In this document: piece by piece, positions 9,201 to 15,215 of the stretch
How positions within the stretch are numbered: position 1 is the stretch's first letter
How the letters are laid out: every line of letters begins with the position of its first letter
Assembly (NCBI GenBank): GCA_964605715.1
Contig: CAZSDV010000046.1
Location: 1 to 16,974, forward strand
Direction of reading: 5' to 3'
DNA length: 16,974 nucleotides
Origin: JAPUME01 sp964605715
Lineage (GTDB): Bacteria > Acidobacteriota > Terriglobia > UBA7540 > JAPUME01
Position numbers and translations under genes: made by a program
Notes under the pieces: model-generated
The model's database searches: none
Told to the model about the DNA's origin: nothing
What the model saw: only the letters and a program-made list of their open reading frames with translations

Positions 9201-9465
9201 GTTTTTTAAAACCTCGCAGCTCCACCTCCAACTGGTATCGCCCAGGAGGAACTGACATAAAAGTGTAATACCCCCCCATGCCTGTCTGCGTGAGACGTTT
9301 TAGATTAGTTTCAGAATTCAAGAGCGTTACTTCGACTCCAGGAAGCACTGCTCCGGAAGGATCTACCACCGAGCCCCTCAGAGTTGCCTCTGTGGTCTGC
9401 GCATGCAAAGGAGCCACCATGCTTGTGGCAATGATCAAACCAAAAATAGTTCCTAGGCGCAACAT
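6271..9465 (-). CDS. Oar-like TonB-dependent receptor with carboxypeptidase-regulatory-like domain
   Basis: This 1,064-residue outer-membrane protein starts at ATG 9465, where a signal peptide begins (MLRLGTIFGLIIATSMVAPLHA, cut before Gln23); a GGAG lies 10 nt upstream, whereas TTG 9483 would add six residues ahead of the signal. Residues about 27-110 form a CarboxypepD_reg-like beta domain (LRGSVVDPSGAVLPGVEVTL, YYTFMSVPPGRYQLEVELRGF). The plug follows (about 115-235) with IANLPLNGRNFLELSLLVPG and FLLDGVYNTDPV. The rest is a beta barrel ending in FALKLIF, a C-terminal aromatic residue expected by the BAM assembly machinery. This Oar/SusC-like architecture is greatly expanded in Acidobacteriota. 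It should import or bind large nutrients using TonB energy, but the ligand cannot be inferred. No SusD-like partner is adjacent. A possible promoter lies upstream at 9553-9581. Confidence 0.93.
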   Translation of the reverse strand: MLRLGTIFGLIIATSMVAPLHAQTTEATLRGSVVDPSGAVLPGVEVTLLNSETNLKRLTQTGMGGYYTFMSVPPGRYQLEVELRGFKKLVRRAIRLRVGERARLDLLLEIGSLTEEILVSADVPLIQTEEPGLETVIENNQIANLPLNGRNFLELSLLVPGALPSAPGSPGSVRGNFSVNVNGAREESNNFLLDGVYNTDPVLNSFALSPPTDAIQEFKLQTATYDATFGRSGGAQVNVILKSGTNQFHGTVYEFFRNAAMDARNFFDDPNSNKPKFQQNQFGFSLGGPIKNDRTFFFVDYEGRRRQEGITRIANVPTLDERQGDFSSSSLPPFDPFTSQFFSGGVIPEFRQHPAGAAIANLFPVPNRSVAGQNFVSAPTLRDRVDSFDVRIDHSLSNRGNLTGRYSFSDRDLFEPFAGRLYSSVPGYGNFVPRRAQNLMLNETHIFNSRWVNDLRLAFNRVSSGTFQENSGTNVNGQLGVPSFASNSRDFGLSLITVAGFSPLGDEPNNPQNSVTNTFQVLNQSSFSPGKHLVRFGVDLRRSQQNAFRDIQSRGFINFISPSYFTGIPLADLLLGLPTYSGAAQSDNPQYLRTTSVNLFVHENWRVLPNLTMNLGLRYEYNSPPSDKFDHVNLFDVETATLAEVGERGIPRGGYHPDRNNFAPRVGLAWNPFAGGRTVLRAGYGVNYDQSTLAVSNGLYFNAPFFIFNIFQPSQLSPLTLYDPFPASAGFPLPASGITYQRDLRTPYQQQWSMDLQQELQHDLLLGVSYVGSKGTNLIGARDLNQPLPSSELVNLRPLPQYADINQIESSGNSTYHALQVRLQQRLSSGLMFLTSYSWSHSIDSSSTLFPSAGDANFPQDSLNLRAEKGSSSFDVRHRLSFSFSYDLPFGRGGQFLPDLGGLGSFFLSNWQADGILSLQSGYPFTPLLRADNSNTGISSLGISAGDRPHLVGNPKLANPGPDGWVDATAFAAPSFGSFGNAGRNILTGPGFRNIDFSLLKNMTLTEDLDLQFRTEFFNLFNNPNFDLPDPFVDSTLTFGRIFSARSGLPGDARSVQFALKLIF

Positions 9466-9552
9466 AGTTAGGTCACTCCACAATTCTCAACTAGGCAACA
9501 TGCTACAACCGGCAAACTAAAGGAAAATAGCATCCTGGTTTCTCTAGGCCAG

Positions 9553-9581
9553 AATACACCCCTAACTATGGAATTTCTCAA
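9553..9581 (-). promoter_or_regulatory. possible sigma70-type promoter for the TonB-dependent receptor
   Basis: Read on the minus strand, TTGAGA (9581-9576, five of six to TTGACA) is followed after exactly 17 nt by TGTATT (9558-9553, four of six to TATAAT). Transcription would start near 9546, giving a leader of about 80 nt before ATG 9465. The position in the only substantial gap between the MOSC gene and the receptor supports it, but acidobacterial promoter rules are poorly known and such matches arise by chance. Confidence 0.28.
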
Positions 9582-9638
9582 GCTAAATACTGGCAGGCGT
9601 ACCTTTTTGGTAACTAATTATCGACTCCAGAACAAATA

Positions 9639-9661
9639 CGATTCAGTCACTAAGTGAATCG
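9639..9661 (-). terminator. weak hairpin over the MOSC gene stop codon, possible terminator
   Basis: CGATTCA (9639-9645) and TGAATCG (9655-9661) are a perfect 7-bp inverted repeat with a 9-nt loop, and the repeat spans the TGA stop of the MOSC gene. On the minus strand it is followed by TATTTGTTCT, a poor T tract. The stem has only three G-C pairs, so termination would be weak. It could equally be chance. Confidence 0.25.
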
Positions 9662-10176
9662 CCAACGCAGATCTCACCTTCCGTAAGAATCTGGGCACGC
9701 AGTCCACCTCTGTGGGCAAGTCCTGACTGAACTTTTTTTCCCGTTAACTCAACTAGATGACCACAGGGCTCACAAAGTCGAATTCCACGCAGACGAACTC
9801 CTCCCACCCGAAATGTTTTGCCGACAAGGTGATTCAGGGCAACCGCACGCACCAGCAAATTCCTCCGGGCCTCGCCCGGCTCCAACTCGACTCCATAATC
9901 CCTTTTTAATGCCTCAAGTGCTTCAATTTCAATCAGGGTAATCTCTTGATCCGGCGCAGTGCGACTCTGGGAAGCAAAGGACTTAAACTGTCTGAGATAA
10001 TGGTCCCCTTCCAGGCCTTTCCCTGGAAAGGCATATGCCTTCTCCACAGCTACAGTGGAGGCGGAAGCTTTCGGGCGAATATGAATCGAAATCACAATCC
10101 CTTTTAGATTTTCACTCTTAACTAAATGCTTTTCCTTTTTAACATTCAAAGTGGCATCCTGTTCACGAACTGACAT
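9643..10176 (-). CDS. MOSC-domain protein (MoCo sulfurase C-terminal domain)
   Basis: From ATG 10176 the protein has 177 residues and is almost entirely a MOSC domain, a beta-barrel fold found in molybdenum-cofactor sulfurases, YiiM/YcbX-type molybdoenzymes and standalone proteins thought to bind Moco or sulfur carriers. Visible motifs are GLEGDHY (54-60), GEARRNLLV (101-109) and the conserved-cysteine element LCEPCGH (Cys135 and Cys138), matching the single essential Cys of MOSC proteins. There is no NifS-like or Fe-S domain. An alternative ATG at 10224 has AGGTG 11 nt upstream and would add a hydrophobic 16-residue N-terminus, but it would overlap the zinc-ribbon gene by 62 nt across its CxxC codons. 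I therefore prefer 10176, which has no visible Shine-Dalgarno but a 14-nt overlap. It is the last gene of a probable GMC/zinc-ribbon/MOSC unit; the substrate is unknown. Confidence 0.82.
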   Translation of the reverse strand: MSVREQDATLNVKKEKHLVKSENLKGIVISIHIRPKASASTVAVEKAYAFPGKGLEGDHYLRQFKSFASQSRTAPDQEITLIEIEALEALKRDYGVELEPGEARRNLLVRAVALNHLVGKTFRVGGVRLRGIRLCEPCGHLVELTGKKVQSGLAHRGGLRAQILTEGEICVGDSLSD

Positions 10177-10396
10177 CAGAAAACAGATAAGAACAATTAC
10201 GGCACTCCAAACGACGCTTTGCATTCAAAGTGCCACACCTCTGGCAGCGGCGATACATCCAGCGGGCAAACTGACTGGTAATGAACCAACTTGCGATCAG
10301 AATCCCGGCCATTAAAATCACACTGAAAATCGACTCAATCATTACATATATATTTCCCTTACCATTAAAAGCTACAAAAAAACTAGAGCTGGTCAT
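10163..10396 (-). CDS. small membrane-anchored zinc-ribbon protein
   Basis: This 77-residue protein starts at ATG 10396, with GGAG about 10 nt upstream; an internal ATG at 10342 would remove 18 residues. Residues about 22-44 form one hydrophobic helix (SIFSVILMAGILIASWFIT). It is followed by a basic stretch (RWMYRR) and four cysteines, C51, C54, C65 and C68, in a C-x2-C-x10-C-x2-C arrangement typical of a zinc ribbon. The basic residues after the helix predict a cytoplasmic ribbon tethered to the inner membrane. It overlaps the GMC oxidoreductase stop by 14 nt and the preferred MOSC start by 14 nt, which argues that it is a real, coupled gene. I recognise no named family. A metal-binding or protein-docking role at the membrane is possible, but that is inference. 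Confidence 0.68.
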   Translation of the reverse strand: MTSSSFFVAFNGKGNIYVMIESIFSVILMAGILIASWFITSQFARWMYRRCQRCGTLNAKRRLECRNCSYLFSDVSS

Positions 10397-12074
10397 GTAG
10401 ATACTGCTCCGCCAAGTAATCGCAGGAGCGAACTGTTAGAGCCATAATCGTAAGGGTTGGATTGACACACGCCTGAGAAACAAAACTGCCTCCATCTACT
10501 ACGAAAAGGTTTTTAACGTCGTGCGATTGATTAAAGGAATTCAGTACTGAAGTTTTTGGGTCCATCCCCATTCGGGTAGTTCCGCACTCGTGGATCGCTA
10601 AACCTGGCGGAGTAGGAGTGCTCGTGACGTGCTGAATTTCCGCTCCAGCAATAGTTAGAATTTCCTTGGCAGTTTCTACAATATCTGCAGCCATCAAATT
10701 CTCATTATCACTATGACTACAATGAACCCGTAGCACAGGGACACCCCAAGCATCCATCTTTTCATTATCAATCTCAACGTAATTCTCATAACGTGGCAGC
10801 ATTTCACCGAAACCACCCAATGCAACTGGCATGGGTGAATCCTCTCGGACCATCTTCTTGAAACTTGGACCAAACCCGGGTGCTCCAGGAGCATGCCCAG
10901 GAAAGCGGCCCCGCCCAGCACTTCCTTGAAATCCATAACCACGAATAAATTTTGGATGCCGATTAGTTAAATTCTGCATACGCGGTATATAAATTCCGTT
11001 TGGTCTTGAATCATCGGCCAGAAGAGGTCTGTCCCGTAGATTTGGGAGGTGACCCTTAACTATGAGTTCGAAATGATCCATCAAGTAGTGTCCCAAAGTT
11101 CCACTGGAGTTAGCTAGCCCATTTGGGAAGCGAGGAGATACGGTGTTTAATAGAATCCGAGTGGACTCGAGAGCTGAAGCCCCAAGAACCACAACTTTGC
11201 CGAGGATTTCCTGAGCCTGATGGGTTTCGCGGTCAATCACATAAACACCTTTTACTCTCATCCGATCCTCATCCACTAAAAGATGTCGGACAATTGAATT
11301 TGGCCGCAAAGTCATGCGTCCCGTCGTTGCAGCTGCCGGCAAAGTTGAGGCTGGACTGCTAAAATAGGAACCTGAATGGCACCCACGATTACAATATCCG
11401 CAGTAATGGCACGGGGATCTACCTTTGTGTGGGCGCGTAAGAACAGCTGTTCGCCCAATCGTAAAAGGCACGCCAATCTTTTTGCAAGTTTGGCGCAACT
11501 GTTGTTCACCACAGGTCAACGCCATGGGGGGGAGAAACACGCTGTCGGGTAACTGAGGTAAGTGCATTTCCTCGCCGGAAATACCTACAAATCTCTCTAC
11601 CTTCTCGTAGTACGGTGCAATGTCTATATAGCTCATTGGCCAGTCTTGACCAAATCCATCATGACTGGCTGCTTTAAAATCAAAATCGCTGAAGCGGTAG
11701 CTCTGGCGGGCCCACATGATAGTTTTCCCACCCACGTGGCGACCACGAATCCACCTAAAGGGCTTCCCGGCGGCCGTTGTATACGGATTGTCTATATCAT
11801 CAAGGAAAAGATGGCTTGTGTATTCATCGCAGGCATAACAAGTTGCCTGAATGTGTTGCCTTTTGAGTTGCCCTGTTGTGCGATAGCCACGGTGAGGAAG
11901 TTCATAGGGCCAGGTGTGCTCACGGAAATCTTTAGAAGGATTGAGTCGTGGGCCAGCTTCGAGCACAAGGACATTGAGACCTTTTTCGGTCAATTCCTTA
12001 GCCGCCCAACCTCCAGATGCCCCCGACCCCACAATAATGCAGTCATGGACGTATTTTGACTTGTTAATGTTCAT
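10383..12074 (-). CDS. GMC-family FAD-dependent oxidoreductase with CxxCxxCxxxC cluster
   Basis: This 563-residue flavoprotein should oxidise an alcohol or sugar group. The FAD-binding beta-alpha-beta unit is at 12-41 (CIIVGSGASGGWAAKEL, ending VLEAG). A second FAD-contact region is at 107-122 (RWIRGRHVGGKTIMWAR). The C-terminal GMC catalytic region has His495 in HECGTTRMG, Asp527 in FVVDGG and Asn538 in NPTLTIMAL. Residues 222-232 hold C-x2-C-x2-C-x3-C (CHYCGYCNRGC), as in the membrane-linked dehydrogenase branch of the family and possibly binding an Fe-S cluster or zinc. The length is normal. ATG 12074 has GGAA 5 nt upstream. No N-terminal signal is visible, and the small Tat-exported subunit 3 that often accompanies such enzymes is not next to it; instead a zinc-ribbon protein follows with a 14-nt overlap. 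The substrate cannot be inferred. Confidence 0.92.
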   Translation of the reverse strand: MNINKSKYVHDCIIVGSGASGGWAAKELTEKGLNVLVLEAGPRLNPSKDFREHTWPYELPHRGYRTTGQLKRQHIQATCYACDEYTSHLFLDDIDNPYTTAAGKPFRWIRGRHVGGKTIMWARQSYRFSDFDFKAASHDGFGQDWPMSYIDIAPYYEKVERFVGISGEEMHLPQLPDSVFLPPMALTCGEQQLRQTCKKIGVPFTIGRTAVLTRPHKGRSPCHYCGYCNRGCHSGSYFSSPASTLPAAATTGRMTLRPNSIVRHLLVDEDRMRVKGVYVIDRETHQAQEILGKVVVLGASALESTRILLNTVSPRFPNGLANSSGTLGHYLMDHFELIVKGHLPNLRDRPLLADDSRPNGIYIPRMQNLTNRHPKFIRGYGFQGSAGRGRFPGHAPGAPGFGPSFKKMVREDSPMPVALGGFGEMLPRYENYVEIDNEKMDAWGVPVLRVHCSHSDNENLMAADIVETAKEILTIAGAEIQHVTSTPTPPGLAIHECGTTRMGMDPKTSVLNSFNQSHDVKNLFVVDGGSFVSQACVNPTLTIMALTVRSCDYLAEQYLHDQL

Positions 12075-12302
12075 TGATATTCCGATTCCCTAGGCAAAAC
12101 CCAAGGGAAGAGTGTGATTTAATATAGTAATCAATCCCTACCGTTGCAGGCTATCCAGGCAACCCTTACTAAGATAAAGGAATGCAACTTCAATAGGGCA
12201 TTTGACGCAAAAGAGGGCCCCCTTGAAATCAACATCACCGCCCTAAGTGAAAGAAAGGTCGTCTTATAATGGGATTTCTCAGTTTTCCGCTAGCAAGTAA
12301 AA
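12075..12302. other. intergenic region between IMPase-family gene and GMC gene
   Basis: This 228-bp gap holds no credible gene on either strand. On the minus strand, upstream of the GMC start, there is an AT-rich stretch with TATATT (12126-12121) that could be a -10 element, but I see no good -35 at the right distance. A GGGCCC-centred partial palindrome near 12215 has no T tract and is not a convincing terminator. It is a likely breakpoint between two minus-strand transcription units. Confidence 0.5.
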
Positions 12303-13118
12303 TTAATCGGTGTAACAGGCTTTCACCTGAGAAAAAATATCCCCCATTTCTGCGTGAATCAAACCGTTTGAAGCAAAAATGGGATCACCCCAAAGGTCAA
12401 AGGGGGCACCGTCCATGCCAGAAATTTTTCCACCAGCTTCGAGAACCATTAGCCCTCCAGCAGCCTTATCCCAAGGGTAAAGCTTGAGCTCCCAGTACCC
12501 ATCCAAACGACCTGCAGCCAAGTAGCACAAGTCCAGCGAAGCCGATCCGGCCCTACGAATCCCGTGACAAAGCTCTGTGAATCGTAGATAGAATTGGATG
12601 TTTAAATCATGATTTGCAGCCTGAAAAGGTGGAAATCCTGTGGCAAGCAGGCTTTTATTTAGCTCAAAAGATTGGGAAACCTGTATCCGTTGATCGTTCA
12701 AATACGCACCCTGCCCCTTAACTGCCCTATAAAGCTCCTTCCTTAAGGGATCGTAAATCACACCCAGAACAACCTCTCCTTGTTGTTCCAGGGCAAGTGC
12801 AACGCAGAATGTAGGAAAACCATGTGCAAAATTTGTGGTCCCATCTAACGGATCAACATACCAGCGAAACTCTGAATCTGACCTGAACTCTCCCCCTTCT
12901 TCTGCAACGATGCCATGATCTGGAAAGTGATCACGAATTTTCCCCAGAATTAATTCCTCAGCCTGACGGTCCGCACTTGTAACTAGGTCAAACTGGCCTT
13001 TGTAACTGATCTGGCGTGGCTCCTCGTAAAGGCGGGTAATGATTTCCCCGGCATCACGGACTGCCTCCTCAGCTACTAAAAGATGATTGTCCAGTTTAAA
13101 ACTTGTTTCGCGGGAAAT
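12303..13118 (-). CDS. inositol-monophosphatase family phosphatase (SuhB-like) with probable ATT start
   Basis: From ATT 13118 the protein has 271 residues, the normal length for the family, whose members dephosphorylate inositol monophosphates or related small substrates using Mg2+. Metal-site motifs are all present: VAEEGG with Glu74, the DPLDGTTN block (89-96, Asp89 and Asp92) and PWDKAAGG with Asp217. The N-terminal helix (LLVAEEAVRDAGEII, 13-27) and FDLVTSADRQAE (43-54) match SuhB. No in-frame ATG, GTG or TTG exists between the TAG at 13136-13134 and GTG 12761, which lies after the DPLDGTTN block. AAGGAGG at 13133-13127 sits 8 nt before ATT, making AUU the best start. A CTG at 13094 gives a SuhB-like N-terminus length but has no Shine-Dalgarno. 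The upstream MoaD-MoaE gene ends in the same frame 15 nt before, so translation is probably coupled. Confidence 0.85.
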   Translation of the reverse strand: MSRETSFKLDNHLLVAEEAVRDAGEIITRLYEEPRQISYKGQFDLVTSADRQAEELILGKIRDHFPDHGIVAEEGGEFRSDSEFRWYVDPLDGTTNFAHGFPTFCVALALEQQGEVVLGVIYDPLRKELYRAVKGQGAYLNDQRIQVSQSFELNKSLLATGFPPFQAANHDLNIQFYLRFTELCHGIRRAGSASLDLCYLAAGRLDGYWELKLYPWDKAAGGLMVLEAGGKISGMDGAPFDLWGDPIFASNGLIHAEMGDIFSQVKACYTD

Positions 13119-13126
13119 ACGAAGAC

Positions 13127-13133
13127 CCTCCTT
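13127..13133 (-). promoter_or_regulatory. strong Shine-Dalgarno deciding an ATT start
   Basis: AAGGAGG on the minus strand is a perfect anti-16S match. It begins with the base directly after the TAG stop of the MoaD-MoaE gene and ends 8 nt before ATT 13118. No ATG, GTG or TTG lies in any frame within initiation distance downstream, so this site supports AUU initiation of the inositol-monophosphatase-family gene. It is the strongest ribosome-binding site I saw in the window. Confidence 0.8.
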
Positions 13134-13868
13134 CTAATGGTCACTAGCATTAGTATCAAGAAAAATCTGCGTCTTGCCTTCCCCTTCAACCCAGACGGCT
13201 CCATCCTCAAAGAATTCCTTTTTCCAGATGGGAACAACCTGCTTCAATCGGTCAGTACCATAGCAGCAAGCCTCAAATGCCACTTTCCGATGTCCGGAGG
13301 AGACAACTATCGCTAAGCTAGTCTCTCCGATTTCTAACCTACCGATGCGATGAACTATACCAACGCGATCAATAGAAAATTTGTCGTGAATCTCAGCTCC
13401 GATATGACACATCTGCTTAAGGGCCATTGGCTCATAAGCCTCATACTGCAGGTACAGAGTCCGCCTGCCTGCTGAATGATTTCTAACAACCCCTTCGAAG
13501 AGCACCAGAGCACCGGCGGCAGGCGACTTCAAGGAGCTCACCAGTTCTACGGTGTTTATAACTTTGTGGGTAATTTGAAATATATCTTCCTTGCCACCGC
13601 TGACCGGAGGCAAAAAAGCGACCTCATCACCCTCTTCCAATGCCTGCGAATGATCAGCAAGCTCCCGATTAATTGAAGTGGAGATCGATCTTGACAGTTC
13701 CCCCAGACGTGGGAAGCGCTCCACGTAAATGGCCCATAAATCAGCAAGCCGAGATCCCTCCTGAACCTTGATTGACTCTTGATGGCAGCCCGTCATCTCG
13801 TGGAGCATACCGAAAAACAAGACGTTTATTTCCATCTGTCCACTTTTTACCTTGACCTTTCTTTTCAT
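13134..13868 (-). CDS. MoaD-MoaE fusion, molybdopterin synthase
   Basis: This 244-residue protein joins both subunits of molybdopterin synthase, which converts precursor Z (cPMP) to molybdopterin in the cytoplasm. Residues about 12-92 are MoaD, a ubiquitin-like sulfur carrier (MEINVLFFGMLHEMTG, ending EVAFLPPVSGG, with Gly91-Gly92). Residues about 93-240 are MoaE: VLFEGVVRNHSAGRR (122-136), IVHRIGRLEIGE (171-182), SSGHRKVAFEA (190-200, the His-Arg pair) and VPIWKKE (212-218, catalytic-type lysines). Free MoaD ends in Gly-Gly, which is activated to a thiocarboxylate, so here the fusion must be cut after Gly92 or act differently; the mycobacterial MoaX fusion is a known parallel. ATG 13868 has GGAAG 7 nt upstream; an internal ATG at 13835 would drop the basic leader MKRKVKVKSGQ. 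It follows the phosphoesterase gene by 38 bp. Confidence 0.92.
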   Translation of the reverse strand: MKRKVKVKSGQMEINVLFFGMLHEMTGCHQESIKVQEGSRLADLWAIYVERFPRLGELSRSISTSINRELADHSQALEEGDEVAFLPPVSGGKEDIFQITHKVINTVELVSSLKSPAAGALVLFEGVVRNHSAGRRTLYLQYEAYEPMALKQMCHIGAEIHDKFSIDRVGIVHRIGRLEIGETSLAIVVSSGHRKVAFEACCYGTDRLKQVVPIWKKEFFEDGAVWVEGEGKTQIFLDTNASDH

Positions 13869-13906
13869 ATGTAGACTTCCAATCCAAGAAAAAGAAAACC
13901 AAAAAC

Positions 13907-15151
13907 CTAGGCCCGGACCAGCTCGTAAACAGAAACTTCCGGAGGAGAATTCAGGCGGATCGGAATGCCAATAGTTCCTAGACCACGATTGACATAGAGC
14001 TGGCTGCCATGCTCCTGGTAATGGCCGCTTACGTACTTGGTAATAAAACGACTAGGAGAAAGTCCCGGATGAATAAACTCTAAGGTAACTTGTCCACCAT
14101 GCGTATGCCCGGCCAGACTTAGATCGATTCCCAGATCCGCAGCCTTTGGAAAAGAGTTAGGGTTGTGGCTCAAAAGGATGTTTGGTGCATCGGGCAGCAT
14201 TAGGTGACCAACGCCTTCCAGATATTTCCGTCCTCTTCGTTGGTAATCAACCCCAATGAAGTTTAGGCGTTCAGAACTCGCATGAATTTCATGATTCTCA
14301 TTCCGCAAGATACGTACGCCACGATCCCTAAAGCGACGAGTCAAAGATTCCTCGATTCCAGCATATATTTCATGGTTACCAAGGCAACCAATCGCTCCGT
14401 AGGGTGCTTGGAATCCGGAAAGGGCCTCCACCACAGGACCTTCTGTCCTGGCATCCCAAGTAACATAGTCACCGGTCAACGCTACCAACTCAGGCTTTAA
14501 TCCATTAATGACATTGACAACATTTCGTATCTGCTCCTCGGTCATGAAACCGCTAATATGAATGTCACTGATCTGGGCAATACGGAAGCCATGAAACTCG
14601 CGAGGGAGCCGCGGAATAACCACTTTTACAGGAGTAATTTCCAAATTGAGACGGCCACGTAAAAAACCGTAGGCTCCTAAAAAAAAGGGTGCCGCTCCCA
14701 CTACATAGGCAGAACGTTCAAGAAAGGCTCTGCGTTCAAGAGACACCAACATTGCCTCTCTGTCCCTCGAAATTCGGCCCCATATCCAACGTACCACGTG
14801 GACCAACCCCATTGGAAACCTAAGAACTCCAACTAGCAGAAAACCGACAACGGAACCAAATGTCCATAGCCAAAAAGGTACACGGATCAAAACATCGCGA
14901 AGGGAGAGATAGGTTGTCTCTTCCAAGCTGCGCCGAAAATAAAAGTTTGCAGAAAAAAGACTGGCAAAAAGAGCGAGCAAAATGCCGGTCAAGATCCAAC
15001 GGAGGGAGCGCTGATAAACCCAACGCTTAAGTAAATCACCAACCCGATGAAACCAAAAAAGTTGGGTGGCGCCATAAAAACAAACCATGCCGCCAAAAGC
15101 ACAAAACCAGACCAAACCATCAATCAGGTTAGAAAAATTACCCTTTCCCAT
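13907..15151 (-). CDS. membrane-anchored metallophosphoesterase (YkuE/YaeI-like)
   Basis: This 414-residue protein has a two-part structure. Residues 1-165 contain about four hydrophobic helices (about 12-35, 50-70, 92-115 and 146-164). Residues about 175-414 are a calcineurin-like phosphoesterase with all metal motifs: SDIHISG (195-201), LTGDYVT (225-231), GNHE (258-261), LLSHNP (326-331) and AGHTHGGQ (347-354). Related YkuE and YaeI proteins hydrolyse phosphodiesters, some acting on UDP-diacylglucosamine-type lipids, so an envelope substrate is plausible but unproven. Just before the last helix, LERRAFLER (138-146) resembles a twin-arginine motif, as at the N-terminus of YaeI. ATG 15151 has AGAGG 11 nt upstream. 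The 64-bp gap to the upstream EF-G-like gene contains a TATGAT (15178-15173) that could be a -10, and TTAACGTTAA, a 10-bp palindrome at 15194-15203. Confidence 0.9.
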   Translation of the reverse strand: MGKGNFSNLIDGLVWFCAFGGMVCFYGATQLFWFHRVGDLLKRWVYQRSLRWILTGILLALFASLFSANFYFRRSLEETTYLSLRDVLIRVPFWLWTFGSVVGFLLVGVLRFPMGLVHVVRWIWGRISRDREAMLVSLERRAFLERSAYVVGAAPFFLGAYGFLRGRLNLEITPVKVVIPRLPREFHGFRIAQISDIHISGFMTEEQIRNVVNVINGLKPELVALTGDYVTWDARTEGPVVEALSGFQAPYGAIGCLGNHEIYAGIEESLTRRFRDRGVRILRNENHEIHASSERLNFIGVDYQRRGRKYLEGVGHLMLPDAPNILLSHNPNSFPKAADLGIDLSLAGHTHGGQVTLEFIHPGLSPSRFITKYVSGHYQEHGSQLYVNRGLGTIGIPIRLNSPPEVSVYELVRA

Positions 15152-15215
15152 TCGACTGACAGCCTCTTTCGTATCATAGTATGTATGACCAGCTTAACGT
15201 TAAACACACTTACAC

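Noticed and set aside
8822..9268. 148-residue plus-strand open frame inside the receptor gene
   Set aside because: It is antisense to a clear receptor coding frame, low in family-like features and rich in Ser, Arg and Thr, as expected for an antisense shadow.
10177..10224. Hydrophobic N-terminal extension making the MOSC protein membrane-bound
   Set aside because: It has a possible AGGTG but overlaps the zinc-ribbon gene by 62 nt across its cysteine codons; the hydrophobic look is likely a by-product of that other frame. Not fully excluded.
12303..12761. Short inositol-monophosphatase gene starting at GTG 12761
   Set aside because: It would begin after the DPLDGTTN metal site. The upstream frame continues the family sequence for 119 residues, so this GTG is an internal valine (ending VVLGV before IYDP).
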